A DNA stretch of 64,000 nucleotides from contig NZ_CP123584.1 of assembly GCF_045277565.1 (NCBI RefSeq), positions 3,286,001-3,350,000 on the forward strand, written 5' to 3'. The notes beneath the pieces are model-generated. The model was given only the letters and a program-made list of their open reading frames with translations. It was not told the DNA's origin and made no database searches. The stretch is from Aliisedimentitalea scapharcae. GTDB lineage: Bacteria; Pseudomonadota; Alphaproteobacteria; Rhodobacterales; Rhodobacteraceae. Shown in pieces: positions 1-9,134 of this stretch. A program made the translations under genes and the position numbers. Position 1 is the stretch's first letter. Every line of letters begins with the position of its first letter.

Positions 1-838
1 GGCCGCGATAGGCCCGCAACGGATCCAGCCGCGCCTTGAGCCGCGCCGCGTCAGACAGGATGTCGTCATAGGCCTGGACCAGATAGGCACACCGCGCAGC
101 AATCGGTACCGACAGATCGATCCGGGGTGTGATCTTCATCCGGCTCCACAGGCTGGGCGGAATAATCCGCTGGCCGATCTTGTTGGACTCCGCCTCGATC
201 AACACGGGGCGCGTCGGATCCAACTGACACAAAGCCCCCGCCAGGGCGCTTTCAAACGCTTTTTGACTGGGTTGCGGTTCGACCATCCCCCCCAACAGCG
301 AACCCCGGTGATGTGCCATCCCTTCGAGATCCAGAACTTGCGCGCCACGCGCAGCCACCCGCTTGATCAATTCGGTTTTTGCGGTTCCGGTGTAGCCGTC
401 CAGCGCAACAAAGCGATGCGGAAGCGCATCTTTGTACAGATACTGGTTCACCAGCCGCCGATAGGTCTGATACCCCCCCTGCACCACATCCGCCCGCCAG
501 CCGATCTGTTGCAACATCCAGGTGAACGACCCGGACCGCTGCCCGCCGCGCCAGCAATAGATCAACGGACGCCAGCCGCCCTCGTGGCCCTGCAATCGGG
601 TTTCAATGTGGTGGGCTGCGTTGCGGAACACTTTGGCTGCGCCGATCTTGCGCGCCAGAAACGGGCTTTGCTGGACATAGATCGTGCCGACCTCGGCCCG
701 TTCTTCGTTGTCCAGAACCGGCAGGTTCATCGCGCCGGGCAAATGGTCTTCGGCGAACTCGGCAGGGCTGCGCACGTCGATAACCGCATCAAAACCATGC
801 GCATACAAATCGGGAAGGGTCGAAAAACTGAGAGCCAT
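1..838 (-). CDS. mnmH: tRNA 2-selenouridine synthase, 3' end cut off
   Basis: Enzyme that replaces sulfur by selenium in 2-thiouridine at the tRNA wobble position, through a geranylated intermediate. Reading the minus strand from ATG at 838, I see a rhodanese domain (DVRSPAEF near residues 21-28) with the active-site motif CWRGGQRS (Cys95), then a P-loop domain. The P-loop reads GYTGTAKT at 148-155, with Ala where Walker A normally has the second Gly. About 279 residues are visible; the family is about 350-370, so the C-terminus lies left of the window. It diverges from the MarR gene at 959. The order rhodanese plus P-loop makes the family call firm; whether the cell makes selenophosphate cannot be seen here. 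Confidence 0.92.
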   Translation of the reverse strand, partial: MALSFSTLPDLYAHGFDAVIDVRSPAEFAEDHLPGAMNLPVLDNEERAEVGTIYVQQSPFLARKIGAAKVFRNAAHHIETRLQGHEGGWRPLIYCWRGGQRSGSFTWMLQQIGWRADVVQGGYQTYRRLVNQYLYKDALPHRFVALDGYTGTAKTELIKRVAARGAQVLDLEGMAHHRGSLLGGMVEPQPSQKAFESALAGALCQLDPTRPVLIEAESNKIGQRIIPPSLWSRMKITPRIDLSVPIAARCAYLVQAYDDILSDAARLKARLDPLRAYRG

Positions 839-958
839 GCCCTCCCTCTACCCTGCCTGCGCGGGCAGGAAAAGCACCTGCGGCCTCCCGCCGCTTGCCT
901 TGGCCGCGACAAAGCCTGAAAATAGAAGGTGTAACAGCCATTCCCTGCCGGAGACCCG

Positions 959-1423
959 ATGGAAATCTATGCAATGCCCGGACACCTGATCCGCCGACTG
1001 AACCAGATTTCGGTGGCGTGTTTCATGGACCGCATGGCCCAGGCCGGGCTGTCGCTGACCCCGGTGCAATATGCTGCTCTTTGCGCAATCCGTGACTATC
1101 CGGGGATCGATCAGGCAACGGTTGCGGGATTGGTGGCTTATGACCGCGCCACATTGGGCAAGGTGATCGACCGGCTCCAGAACCGGGACCTGATCCAACG
1201 CGATGTGTCGGCCTCGGATCGGCGCGCCCGCGTGCTGACGCTGACCACCGCCGGTCAGGACCTGCTTCGGACGGCCAGCGCGCATGTACAGGCCGCCCAG
1301 CCCGATATTTTGGCCGGGCTCAGCGAAGCAGAGCAGGCCCAGATGCTGCACCTGCTGCAAAAGGCCACAAATGCCGGCAATGACAGGAGCCGGGCACCTC
1401 AAATCACCCCCGAAGCGGATTAG
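959..1423 (+). CDS. MarR family transcriptional regulator
   Basis: 154-residue winged-helix DNA-binding protein, the normal MarR length. The central segment (GIDQATVAGLVAYDRAT) is the recognition-helix region, followed by the wing motif DRRARVLTLTTAG at about residues 90-102, a MarR hallmark. Such dimers usually repress neighbouring genes and release DNA on binding a small aromatic or oxidant. The divergent neighbour is mnmH and the convergent neighbour at 1425 is an SRAP protein, neither an obvious target, so its ligand and regulon are unknown. Confidence 0.88.
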   Translation: MEIYAMPGHLIRRLNQISVACFMDRMAQAGLSLTPVQYAALCAIRDYPGIDQATVAGLVAYDRATLGKVIDRLQNRDLIQRDVSASDRRARVLTLTTAGQDLLRTASAHVQAAQPDILAGLSEAEQAQMLHLLQKATNAGNDRSRAPQITPEAD

Positions 1424-1424
1424 A

Positions 1425-2102
1425 TCACGAGAGCCCCTCCGGCTCCTCATAGGGTTCAATCAACGCGGGCCCGCTGGCCCGGTTCGAATTGACCTGTGGA
1501 TTGACGCGATGAAACCGCAAAAGATCTTCGGCCCCTGTGCGCATCAGACGGGCCGCCCCATGCCCCTGCTCGCCCAACCACAGACCCCAGTCCGGTTGTT
1601 CGACAATGACCGGCATCCGGTGATGGAGCTGGGAGATATGGGCATTGGCCCCGGTGGTGACGATGGCGCAGGTGGGATGGGGCGTCTCGGTTCCCCAGTT
1701 TTGCCAGATCCCGGCAAAGGCAATCGGAGCGCCATCGCGGCGGTGAATATACCACGGCAACCGGGTGCCGGTTTCCGTCTTGGTCCACTCGTAGAATCCG
1801 GTTGCCACAATCAGACAGCGCCGGTTGCGGCAGGCATCGCGAAAGGCCGGTTTTTCCGCAATGGTTTCGGCACGGGCGTTGATCAACAACGGCCCGGCGG
1901 TTTCCTGCTTGTACCAATGCGGCAGAAACCCCCATCGCATTTGCCCCAACTGTCGCCCGGTTTCTGCGCTGCGCACCACATGCACCTGCGTGGTCGGGCA
2001 GACATTAAAGTTGGGCACCTCTGGCAACGCATTGGCGGGTTGCGCCGCAAACAGCTGGGCCATGGCATCATTGGGCAGGGTTACGGCAAATCGTCCACAC
2101 AT
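1425..2102 (-). CDS. SOS response-associated peptidase (SRAP/HMCES family)
   Basis: YedK/HMCES-type protein that forms a covalent thiazolidine cross-link with abasic sites in single-stranded DNA. The family needs Cys at position 2, exposed by removal of Met. Two in-frame ATGs are present (2108, giving MGMCGRF, and 2102, giving MCGRF); only 2102 puts Cys at position 2, so I choose it. Other family signatures are NARAETI, CLIVATGFYEW and a His in HHRMPVI near residue 160. Length 225 residues is normal. It is convergent with the MarR gene, one base apart. No LexA box was identified upstream. Confidence 0.93.
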   Translation of the reverse strand: MCGRFAVTLPNDAMAQLFAAQPANALPEVPNFNVCPTTQVHVVRSAETGRQLGQMRWGFLPHWYKQETAGPLLINARAETIAEKPAFRDACRNRRCLIVATGFYEWTKTETGTRLPWYIHRRDGAPIAFAGIWQNWGTETPHPTCAIVTTGANAHISQLHHRMPVIVEQPDWGLWLGEQGHGAARLMRTGAEDLLRFHRVNPQVNSNRASGPALIEPYEEPEGLS

Positions 2103-2255
2103 GCCCAAAGCATACCGATCCGGTCACCGCTGGCCAAGCATTTGGCATTGCACGTTCTGCCCATTTGACCTTTTATGTGCTGCACCCTATGCCCCCGGCG
2201 GTTGCGCACGGCAAATCGAACACGCCGTTTTCCTGTATTTATTCACGGACAAGAC

Positions 2256-4010
2256 ATGAGCCTAGACTCCACACTTCACGAGGCCCTGACCGCTTTGAAT
2301 CAGGGCAGATACAAAACCGTGTTGAAAGTGGCCAAATCCGGGATGAAGCGGTACAAATCCCACCCGGCTTTTCCGAATTTCGCCGGGATCGCGTTGTCTT
2401 CGCAGGGCAAACATCGCGATGCGGCAGGGTATTTCAAAAAGGCGCTGGGTCTGGACCCCACGTTCCACGATGCGCGGCGCAATCTGGCACAGGCATTGAT
2501 CTTGTTGCAACAGTCCGACACAGCGTTGACCCTGCTGAATCGCTTGCTCGAAGGGGCTCCCAAGGACCCGGACGGCTGGTATTTGAAGGGTCAGGCGCTG
2601 CTGAATTGTGGGCAACCGCGCGCAGCGGCAGATGCCGCGACCCGATCGCTGGAGCTGAACACCCGCCAGCCCCGCGCGCTGAACCTGCGTGGTGTTGCGC
2701 GCAACATGTTGGGAGATGAGGCCGAGGCGATCGCCGATTTCCAAACTGCGCTGACGCTGAACCCCAATGATGTCGAAGCCCTGGTGAATATCAGCCTGCC
2801 CCTGGCCCGTCAGACCCGCCACGCCGAGGCGCTAGAGGCCGCCGAACGCGCTGTGCACCTGGCCCCAACACATCTGAATGCGCGGTTGCGTCTGGCCATG
2901 CAATTGCTCGAATCCGGTGATCAGGATGGGGCCCGAGATCAGTTCCAGACCATTCTCGGGCAGGCCCCCGGACACGCACAGGCCATCGAACAATTGGCAG
3001 CCTTGAACGCGGCGGCGGCCAATGCCGATCTGGAACCGATTGCGCGACGTGCGCTCAAAACCGCGCCCCGCCAATCCAGCGATGCGGCCCGTCTTCATTT
3101 TGCGCTGGCCCGAATGGCGCGACAGGCAGGCGAGCAAGAGAAATTTGCCAGCCACCTGACCCAGGCCAATGGGGCCTTGGCACATATCATGCCGTTTGAC
3201 AGCGACGGTGACAGCCAACAGTTCGAAAGTCTCAGGACCCGGTTCAACGCGGGCGCGGATCAGGTCCAAGCCCCTGCCCCATCCGGGCCCACTCCGATCT
3301 ATGTGCTGGGGTTGCCGCGTTCGGGGACGACGCTGACCGAAACACTGTTGGGGGCGCATCCAAATGTCTGCCCATTGGGCGAACGGGCAGTGCCCGGCGT
3401 GCTGCTCGCGCCTTTCCTGGAAAATGACATTGCGTTTGACACCGCTGCCTGCGCGCAATTTGTCGCCCGCGATCAGGAGCGGCTGCCTGCTTTGCCAGAC
3501 GGCATTCGGTTCTATATCGACAAGATGCCGGAAAACTATCGGCTCATCGGCGCTTTGCTGACAGCCTATCCCCACGCGCGCATCGTCCATATGTGCCGCG
3601 ATCCGCGCGATGTCGCGCTGTCGATGTGGCAGGCCCATTTTTCGGGCAAGGCCCTGTCATATACCTATGATCTGGCTGCCATGGCACATCGGTTCAATCT
3701 GTATGCCGGGCTGATGGCCCATTGGCACAGTGTCTTTCCAGGTCAGATATTGGATGTGCAATACGAAGATCTCGTTACGGATGTCGACGGTCAAAGCCGT
3801 AGACTGGCGGATCACATCGGGTTGAAATGGGTCGAAGACATGGCCCACCCGGAACGCAGCACCGGACCGGTCCTGACGCTCAGCGCCAATCAGGTGCGCC
3901 AGCCCGTACACAGCCGGTCGGTGGGCAGCTGGAAACCGTATGAAACAATGCTGACGCCGTTCATCTCGGGCTTGGACCCGAACCTTTGGCCCGGCGTGCA
4001 ACAGGGCTGA
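2256..4010 (+). CDS. TPR repeat - sulfotransferase fusion protein
   Basis: 584-residue protein. Residues about 1-300 are tandem tetratricopeptide repeats (for example NLAQALILLQQSDTALTLLN, GWYLKGQALLNCGQPRAAAD). Residues about 345-584 are a PAPS-dependent sulfotransferase with the 5'-phosphosulfate loop LPRSGTTLTETLL and the 3'-phosphate motif CRDPRDVALSMW. The start at 2256 is the first Met before the TPR region; an upstream extension to 2175 has no repeat character. The TPR part probably binds a protein or glycan acceptor, but the substrate is unknown. Proteins of this build are common in roseobacters. It stands alone, with no PAPS synthesis genes nearby. Confidence 0.85.
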   Translation: MSLDSTLHEALTALNQGRYKTVLKVAKSGMKRYKSHPAFPNFAGIALSSQGKHRDAAGYFKKALGLDPTFHDARRNLAQALILLQQSDTALTLLNRLLEGAPKDPDGWYLKGQALLNCGQPRAAADAATRSLELNTRQPRALNLRGVARNMLGDEAEAIADFQTALTLNPNDVEALVNISLPLARQTRHAEALEAAERAVHLAPTHLNARLRLAMQLLESGDQDGARDQFQTILGQAPGHAQAIEQLAALNAAAANADLEPIARRALKTAPRQSSDAARLHFALARMARQAGEQEKFASHLTQANGALAHIMPFDSDGDSQQFESLRTRFNAGADQVQAPAPSGPTPIYVLGLPRSGTTLTETLLGAHPNVCPLGERAVPGVLLAPFLENDIAFDTAACAQFVARDQERLPALPDGIRFYIDKMPENYRLIGALLTAYPHARIVHMCRDPRDVALSMWQAHFSGKALSYTYDLAAMAHRFNLYAGLMAHWHSVFPGQILDVQYEDLVTDVDGQSRRLADHIGLKWVEDMAHPERSTGPVLTLSANQVRQPVHSRSVGSWKPYETMLTPFISGLDPNLWPGVQQG

Positions 4011-4019
4011 GGCCCGATT

Positions 4020-4319
4020 TCAGCCCTTGCGCGCCAAAGCGATCTTGGCGTCCATCATCGACATTTCCCGCAGGATATCAGCGCGACGGGTCCGATCATC
4101 AGCGTCGCGCAGTTCGTTGCGCAACCGGGCCAATTCGCGTGACAGGATAACAAATTCCGGGACCGCTCCATTGTCGCGCAAAATGCGGTTGATCACTTCG
4201 TTTTCGGGATCCTCGACCTGAGGCAGCGGCTTGCCCGCGCCCGGCAAATCATCAAACGCGCCGTCTTCCTGGGCACGTTTTATCCTGGCATCAATCAGAT
4301 CAAACAGCGGGTGGTCCAT
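4020..4319 (-). CDS. DUF1992 (DnaJ-C28-like) small protein
   Basis: 99-residue protein with the conserved DUF1992 block: DLIDARIKRAQEDGAFDDL, then LPGAGKPL at about 24-31, and a charged helical tail rich in Arg/Asp. In eukaryotes this domain is found in DNAJC28; the bacterial role is unknown. Length matches single-domain bacterial members. It ends 9 bases from the convergent sulfotransferase gene and lies 45 bases downstream of the 5'-nucleotidase on the same strand, so the two may be cotranscribed. Confidence 0.85.
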   Translation of the reverse strand: MDHPLFDLIDARIKRAQEDGAFDDLPGAGKPLPQVEDPENEVINRILRDNGAVPEFVILSRELARLRNELRDADDRTRRADILREMSMMDAKIALARKG

Positions 4320-4364
4320 GACCGTTATCTGCCACGAACCAATCCCGCTGAAAACCCAGCCTGA

Positions 4365-5942
4365 TTACTTTTGCACGATCCGCCCATCCAGATAGGGTTG
4401 ATACGGCATGTGATCAGCCAGATATTCGGCCATAACATCGGCCAGATCCGGGCCAAAGTCATAGGCGTTGCGATCGTCGCCCGCGAACATCTTGTACCCG
4501 TCGCCACCATTGCGGACATAATTGTTGGTTACCACCAGATAGGTTCTATCCAGATCAATCGGAGTCGGCCCGTCCCCGTGATCCACCATCACATCCGACA
4601 CCCGACCTGCGTTCGCAGGCTGTGACAGATCAAAGGCAAAGCTGAGGCCAGCGACCTGAGGAAAGCGGCCTTTGACCTCTTCAACCTGGCTGACCCCGTT
4701 TTCCAGCGCGGCCACCAGCCCGGCACCCGTGATTTCAAAGGTCGACAGCGTGTTCTGAAACGGCAGTACCGTCAGCACTTCGCCCATGGTGACCTCGCCC
4801 GGTTCGATGCTCGCCCGCACGCCACCAGAATTGGTAATGGCGATGGTTACCCCCTGATCCCGGACCCGGTCCAGCATGGCGTCAGCCACCAGATTACCCA
4901 CCTGGCATTCCTGCACCCGACAGATCGAACGATCGCCTTCGACCTTGGACGCGACTTTCCCGATCACCTTGTTGCGGATTTCTTCCAGCGGTTTGGCCAT
5001 TTCACCGATCCGCGCCACGGTTGCTGCGTCTTCGGTCACGGTCGCGTCCATGATCAGCGGTTCGCCCACAGCGCTGATCACCTGCCCCGCGTCGTCAAAG
5101 GTGACGTTCAGTTCGCCCAGAAACCGGCCATAGGCATAGGCCTGGACAATTGGCACATCATTCACAACCGTAGGATACGGTCCTGCCGCGCGGTCCGACA
5201 CATTGGAGAGCAGCGTGTTGGAATGCCCGCCCACAATGACGTCGATCCCGGTTGTTTCAGCCGCAATTCTCTGGTCCTGGACATAACCCGAATGGCTCAG
5301 CACGATGATCTTGGTCACGCCTTGGGCTGTCAGCCGGTCAACTTCGGCCTGCACCGCCGTAGCCGGATCGCTGAATGTGATGTTCTTGCCTGGGCTAGCC
5401 AGCTCATCCGTGTCCTGCGGAGTCAGGCCGATCAGGCCGATCTTCTCTCCGCCCTTTTCAATCACGGTGGATTTCTGCAATACCCCGGCGAGCTCAGGTT
5501 CGGCGCTGACATCGGCATTGGACATCAACACCGGAAAATTCACCGCATCCATGAACCCGCGCAGCACCTTTGGCCCATCGTCGAATTCGTGGTTCCCGAC
5601 CGTCATCGCGTCATACGCCAGCGCGTTCATCATTTCCGCGGCCAGTTTGCCCTTGTAATACGTATAGAACAGCGATCCCTGAAATTGGTCGCCACCATCG
5701 ACCAGAATAGAATTGGTGCTGCGCGCCCGCGCGTCGGCGATTGCCGTGACCAACCGCGCCGAGCCGCCGAAACATTTGCCCGCCTCATTGTCGCCGTCGC
5801 GACAGCCGCTGTCATATTTGCTGACCGGTTCAAACCGGGAATGAAAGTCATTGGTGTGCAGAATGGTCAATGTGTACTCGGCTGCGGCCATGCCGGCCGA
5901 AACCGCCAGAATTGCCGCAGATGTCAGAAAACGCGCGAACAT
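4365..5942 (-). CDS. Periplasmic 5'-nucleotidase / UDP-sugar hydrolase
   Basis: 525-residue UshA-like metallophosphoesterase that dephosphorylates nucleotides in the periplasm. Residues 1-21 are a signal peptide ending AAA. Metal-binding motifs follow: ILHTNDFHSRF, DGGDQFQGS, VGNHEFDDG and GGHSNT. The C-terminal substrate domain contains NSGGVRASI and NNYVRNGGDGY, the latter carrying the stacking aromatic typical of the family. The liberated nucleoside could feed the salvage operon at 28.7-33.4 kb, though that link is inferred. Upstream is a 168-bp spacer containing an 8-T run on the plus strand. Confidence 0.9.
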   Translation of the reverse strand: MFARFLTSAAILAVSAGMAAAEYTLTILHTNDFHSRFEPVSKYDSGCRDGDNEAGKCFGGSARLVTAIADARARSTNSILVDGGDQFQGSLFYTYYKGKLAAEMMNALAYDAMTVGNHEFDDGPKVLRGFMDAVNFPVLMSNADVSAEPELAGVLQKSTVIEKGGEKIGLIGLTPQDTDELASPGKNITFSDPATAVQAEVDRLTAQGVTKIIVLSHSGYVQDQRIAAETTGIDVIVGGHSNTLLSNVSDRAAGPYPTVVNDVPIVQAYAYGRFLGELNVTFDDAGQVISAVGEPLIMDATVTEDAATVARIGEMAKPLEEIRNKVIGKVASKVEGDRSICRVQECQVGNLVADAMLDRVRDQGVTIAITNSGGVRASIEPGEVTMGEVLTVLPFQNTLSTFEITGAGLVAALENGVSQVEEVKGRFPQVAGLSFAFDLSQPANAGRVSDVMVDHGDGPTPIDLDRTYLVVTNNYVRNGGDGYKMFAGDDRNAYDFGPDLADVMAEYLADHMPYQPYLDGRIVQK

Positions 5943-6110
5943 AATTGATCTCCCCGATCGTTGATGGTTCTTTTTTTTGTATGGTGCGCATCCGACCCGG
6001 CCCTGTCAAAGGGAAGGGCGGCCCTGCGGAAGCCATATCAGCGTTCCTTGACGTCAATATAACCCGGCATGCCTCTTGATTCCCGGCCCCTGTCACGGCA
6101 TCAGGCACAT

Positions 6111-6449
6111 ATGCTGATATACAAGATCTTTCGGGCCGACGAATGGGCCACATTGCAACGCGAAGGTGAAACTGCGGGCGCGCCGGTCGATCTGGCCGAT
6201 GGGTTCGTGCATTTTTCCACCGCCTCCCAGGCTGCTGAAACCGCCGCCAAACATTTTGCCGGAGCACAAGGGCTGGTTCTGTTGGCCTGCGACGGCAGCG
6301 CCATGGGCGAAGATCTGAAATGGGAGGTATCGCGTGGGGGTGCCGCGTTCCCGCATCTCTATCGCACGTTGCGTCTAGATGACGTCCTGTGGTGCAAGCC
6401 GCTGCCGCTGGTCAATGGAGCGCATCAGTTTCCCGACCAGATGGTCTGA
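6111..6449 (+). CDS. DUF952 domain protein
   Basis: 112-residue DUF952 protein. The start at 6111 (MLIYKIF) fits the family, which begins just before the I-Y-K-I strand; an in-frame ATG at 6069 would add 14 residues without similarity. The conserved core is ADGFVHFSTASQAAETAAK at about residues 30-48, with Arg/Asp residues in LYRTLRLDDVLW. DUF952 structures resemble an ADP-ribosyltransferase fold, but activity is not established. It sits 38 bases before pyrD on the same strand and is probably cotranscribed with it. Confidence 0.85.
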   Translation: MLIYKIFRADEWATLQREGETAGAPVDLADGFVHFSTASQAAETAAKHFAGAQGLVLLACDGSAMGEDLKWEVSRGGAAFPHLYRTLRLDDVLWCKPLPLVNGAHQFPDQMV

Positions 6450-6487
6450 CCCACATTGTCCCTGTAACCGGCTGGAGAGCTGACATC

Positions 6488-7546
6488 ATGAAGCTGATCG
6501 AACGCATCGGATTGAGCGCCCTGCATAAGATGGACCCGGAAACCGCCCATGGAGTGGCCTTGAAGGTTCTGCAAAAGGGGCTGGCAGCGTCGCACGGTCC
6601 GGTGAGCACGCCGCGTCTGCGTACAACGGTGGCCGGTCTTGATCTGCCCAATCCCGTGGGATTGGCCGCCGGGTTCGACAAGAATGCCGAGGCTCTGGTT
6701 CCTCTGTCCAACTCAGGGTTCGGCTTCATCGAAGTCGGAGCCGCCACGCCACGTCCACAGCCCGGCAACCCCAAGCCCCGCCTGTTCCGCCTGACCGAAG
6801 ATCAGGCCGCCATCAACCGCTTTGGTTTCAACAACGAAGGGATGGAGGCGATTGCTGCCCGCCTGGCCCGTCGTCCTGCGAATGCGGTGATCGGCCTGAA
6901 TTTGGGTGCAAACAAGGATAGCAGCGATCGCGCCAGCGATTTTGCCCGCGTCTTGGCCCATTGCGGCGCGCATCTGGACTTTGCCACGGTCAACGTCTCG
7001 TCACCCAACACCGAAAAACTGCGTGACCTACAGGGCAAGGCCGCCCTGTCAGCGTTGTTGACCGGGGTGATCGACACCCGTGACACATTAGAGCGTCGTG
7101 TGCCGGTGTTTCTGAAGATCGCCCCAGATCTGAGCGATGCAGAAATCCGTGACATTGCCGAAGTCGCCCGGGACACCGGCATCGACGCGGTGATTGCCAC
7201 CAACACCACCCTGTCGCGCGATGGGCTGAAAAGCGTGTTCAAGGACGAAACCGGCGGCCTGTCCGGGGCACCTCTGTTCGAAAAATCGACCCGGGTTCTG
7301 GCCCGTCTCAGCCTGTTGTTGGACGGTGACATTCCCATCATCGGCGTCGGCGGCATCGCAACGGCCGAACAGGCCTATGCCAAAATCTGCGCCGGAGCCA
7401 GCGCGGTTCAACTGTATACGGCGCTGGTCTATGGTGGCATTTCGCTGGCGTCGGACATTGCCCGGGGGCTGGATCACCTGCTGGCCCGAGACGGGTTTGA
7501 CACAGTTGCTCAGGCCGTGGGCAGCAAACGGGAGGATTGGCTGTGA
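6488..7546 (+). CDS. pyrD: Dihydroorotate dehydrogenase (quinone), class 2
   Basis: Membrane-associated flavoprotein that oxidises dihydroorotate to orotate with quinone as acceptor, the fourth step of pyrimidine synthesis. 352 residues, with the N-terminal amphipathic extension that marks class 2 (residues 1-40). FMN and substrate motifs are GLAAGFDKNAEAL at 58-70, NRFGFNNEGM, NVSSPNT (with the class 2 catalytic Ser) and IGVGGIATAEQAY near the C-terminus. The start at 6488 follows GGAGAGCTGACATC, which holds an RBS. The stop codon overlaps the next gene. Confidence 0.96.
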   Translation: MKLIERIGLSALHKMDPETAHGVALKVLQKGLAASHGPVSTPRLRTTVAGLDLPNPVGLAAGFDKNAEALVPLSNSGFGFIEVGAATPRPQPGNPKPRLFRLTEDQAAINRFGFNNEGMEAIAARLARRPANAVIGLNLGANKDSSDRASDFARVLAHCGAHLDFATVNVSSPNTEKLRDLQGKAALSALLTGVIDTRDTLERRVPVFLKIAPDLSDAEIRDIAEVARDTGIDAVIATNTTLSRDGLKSVFKDETGGLSGAPLFEKSTRVLARLSLLLDGDIPIIGVGGIATAEQAYAKICAGASAVQLYTALVYGGISLASDIARGLDHLLARDGFDTVAQAVGSKREDWL

Positions 7547-7884
7547 TCACCTATTGGCACAACCCGCGCTGTTCCAAATCCCGCGCGGGTCTGGCCCTGT
7601 TGCAGGACCGTGAGGTCCCCCATCAGGTCCGTTTGTATTTGCAAGACACTCCCTCCGCCGCGGACATACGCGCCGTACAGCAGGCGTTGGGCCTGTCAAT
7701 GATCCAGATGATGCGTCAAGGCGAGACCGCGTTCAAAGAGCTGGGCCTGAGCGCCGATAGCGACGAGGACACATTGGTTCGCGCCATGGTGGCGCACCCG
7801 ATCCTGATCGAGCGCCCCATCGCCATTTCTGGCGCTCGGGCCGTAATCGGTCGCCCCGTCGAGGCCATTGAAACCCTGCTGTAA
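7543..7884 (+). CDS. ArsC-like glutaredoxin-fold protein (YfgD type)
   Basis: 113-residue arsenate reductase-family protein with HNPRCSKSR at the N-terminus (Cys10 in the position of the catalytic Cys) and the family motif HPILIERPI with its conserved Arg. I choose GTG at 7543: GGAGG at 7531-7535 lies 7 bases upstream, and GTGA overlaps the pyrD stop, a normal coupling. A TTG at 7537 would be only one base from the RBS. No other ars gene is nearby, so a general thiol reductase role is as likely as arsenate reduction. Confidence 0.87.
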   Translation: MITYWHNPRCSKSRAGLALLQDREVPHQVRLYLQDTPSAADIRAVQQALGLSMIQMMRQGETAFKELGLSADSDEDTLVRAMVAHPILIERPIAISGARAVIGRPVEAIETLL

Positions 7885-7898
7885 AGCCGGAGCGACCG

Positions 7899-9020
7899 TC
7901 ACTCCTGTGGCGGGATCAGAACGAAATTGCCCACATGGGTCTTTTCCAAAAAGACCTGCTGGGCCCGAGCGATGTCAGACAAGGGAAAAGTCTGCGCCAC
8001 CAGCGGACGAATTTCATCGCGTTCGATATAGGAGATCAGGTTGGGAAACACCGGCGCGTCCCAACCGGTTGTCCCGATCAGGGTCAGGTCCTTGAGATAA
8101 AAGACCCGCATGTCCAATTCGACAATCGGGCCACCGATGGCACCCGACGACACATAGGACCCGCCGCGTTTCAACACGGCCAGCATGGCCGCGAATCCGG
8201 CCCCGCCAACATTGTCGACAACAACGTCCACCGTGCCGGTCCCCAGCTGCTCGACCAGATCCGCGCCGCGATCGACAACCTGGTCAGCCCCGATGGCCCG
8301 CACCTGATCCATTTTTGACGTCCCGGCAATTCCGATGACCACAGCGCCACGGCGTTTGGCCAATTGCACAACCGCTGACCCAACCCCACCCGACGCTCCC
8401 GCGACCAAAACCCGCATGCCCGCAGAGATACCCGCCCGATGCACCATATTTTCCGCCGTGCCATAAGCACAGGGGATGGTGGCCAGCTCCGCATCGCTCC
8501 ACGTGCAATCGACCGGAAAGATTTCAGTGGCCGGAACCTTGACGTATTGGGCAAAGGCCCCGTCAAAGTCAGACCCCATCCAGATGTTTTCCGGGCTCGA
8601 AAACCCATGCGGACGCATACAGGATCGCACCAGAACCCGACGTCCAATCAGCGTTTTGTCACCGTCTGACCCGACCTGAACCACCCGTCCACAACAGTCC
8701 GTGCCCTGAATGAACGGGAACGGAGTTTCAGCGTTCCAACCCCCATCGGCCTTGTCGCTGGGGGCCTGCTCCTGCGTGTCGGCCGCGTCCTCGGTTCCGG
8801 TTGTCACCGTGGCAGAATACCAGCCCAACCGTGTGTTGATTTCGGTGTTGTTCATGCCTGCAGCCAGAACCCGAAGCACCACCTCGCCAGGACCGGCTGT
8901 GGGGCGCGCCACGTCCTTGTACACCAGGCGGTCATAGCCGCCGTTCCCCGTTGTCACGACGGCTTTCATTATCGGGGCATCTCCAACGCGGTCAAACCGA
9001 TGGCCTGGCTTTGTGGTCAT
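7899..9020 (-). CDS. Zinc-type MDR alcohol dehydrogenase / quinone reductase-like
   Basis: 373-residue medium-chain dehydrogenase/reductase. N-terminal GroES-like domain (MKAVVTTGNGGYDRLVYKD, then GTDCCGRVVQVG) and a Rossmann domain with the nucleotide motif AGASGGVGSAVVQLA. The start at 9020 follows AAGGAG at the right distance; earlier in-frame Mets add a tail with no domain. The substrate is unknown; several Cys in the first domain suggest a zinc-type member, but I cannot place a full catalytic zinc site. Convergent with the ArsC-like gene. Confidence 0.85.
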   Translation of the reverse strand: MTTKPGHRFDRVGDAPIMKAVVTTGNGGYDRLVYKDVARPTAGPGEVVLRVLAAGMNNTEINTRLGWYSATVTTGTEDAADTQEQAPSDKADGGWNAETPFPFIQGTDCCGRVVQVGSDGDKTLIGRRVLVRSCMRPHGFSSPENIWMGSDFDGAFAQYVKVPATEIFPVDCTWSDAELATIPCAYGTAENMVHRAGISAGMRVLVAGASGGVGSAVVQLAKRRGAVVIGIAGTSKMDQVRAIGADQVVDRGADLVEQLGTGTVDVVVDNVGGAGFAAMLAVLKRGGSYVSSGAIGGPIVELDMRVFYLKDLTLIGTTGWDAPVFPNLISYIERDEIRPLVAQTFPLSDIARAQQVFLEKTHVGNFVLIPPQE

Positions 9021-9134
9021 TGCAACCTTCTCCTTGTCTGCCCGACTTATCCCAGAGCGATGGTCCGGATGCAAAACGTCAGACATTTGCATCCAAGGCG
9101 TTTGCAATCAGGTTGTCCAGAGACAATTCCCCGG

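Noticed and set aside
5963..5990. T-run at 5972-5979 as a terminator
   Set aside because: There is no stem before it on the plus strand, and on the minus strand it lies upstream of the nucleotidase start.
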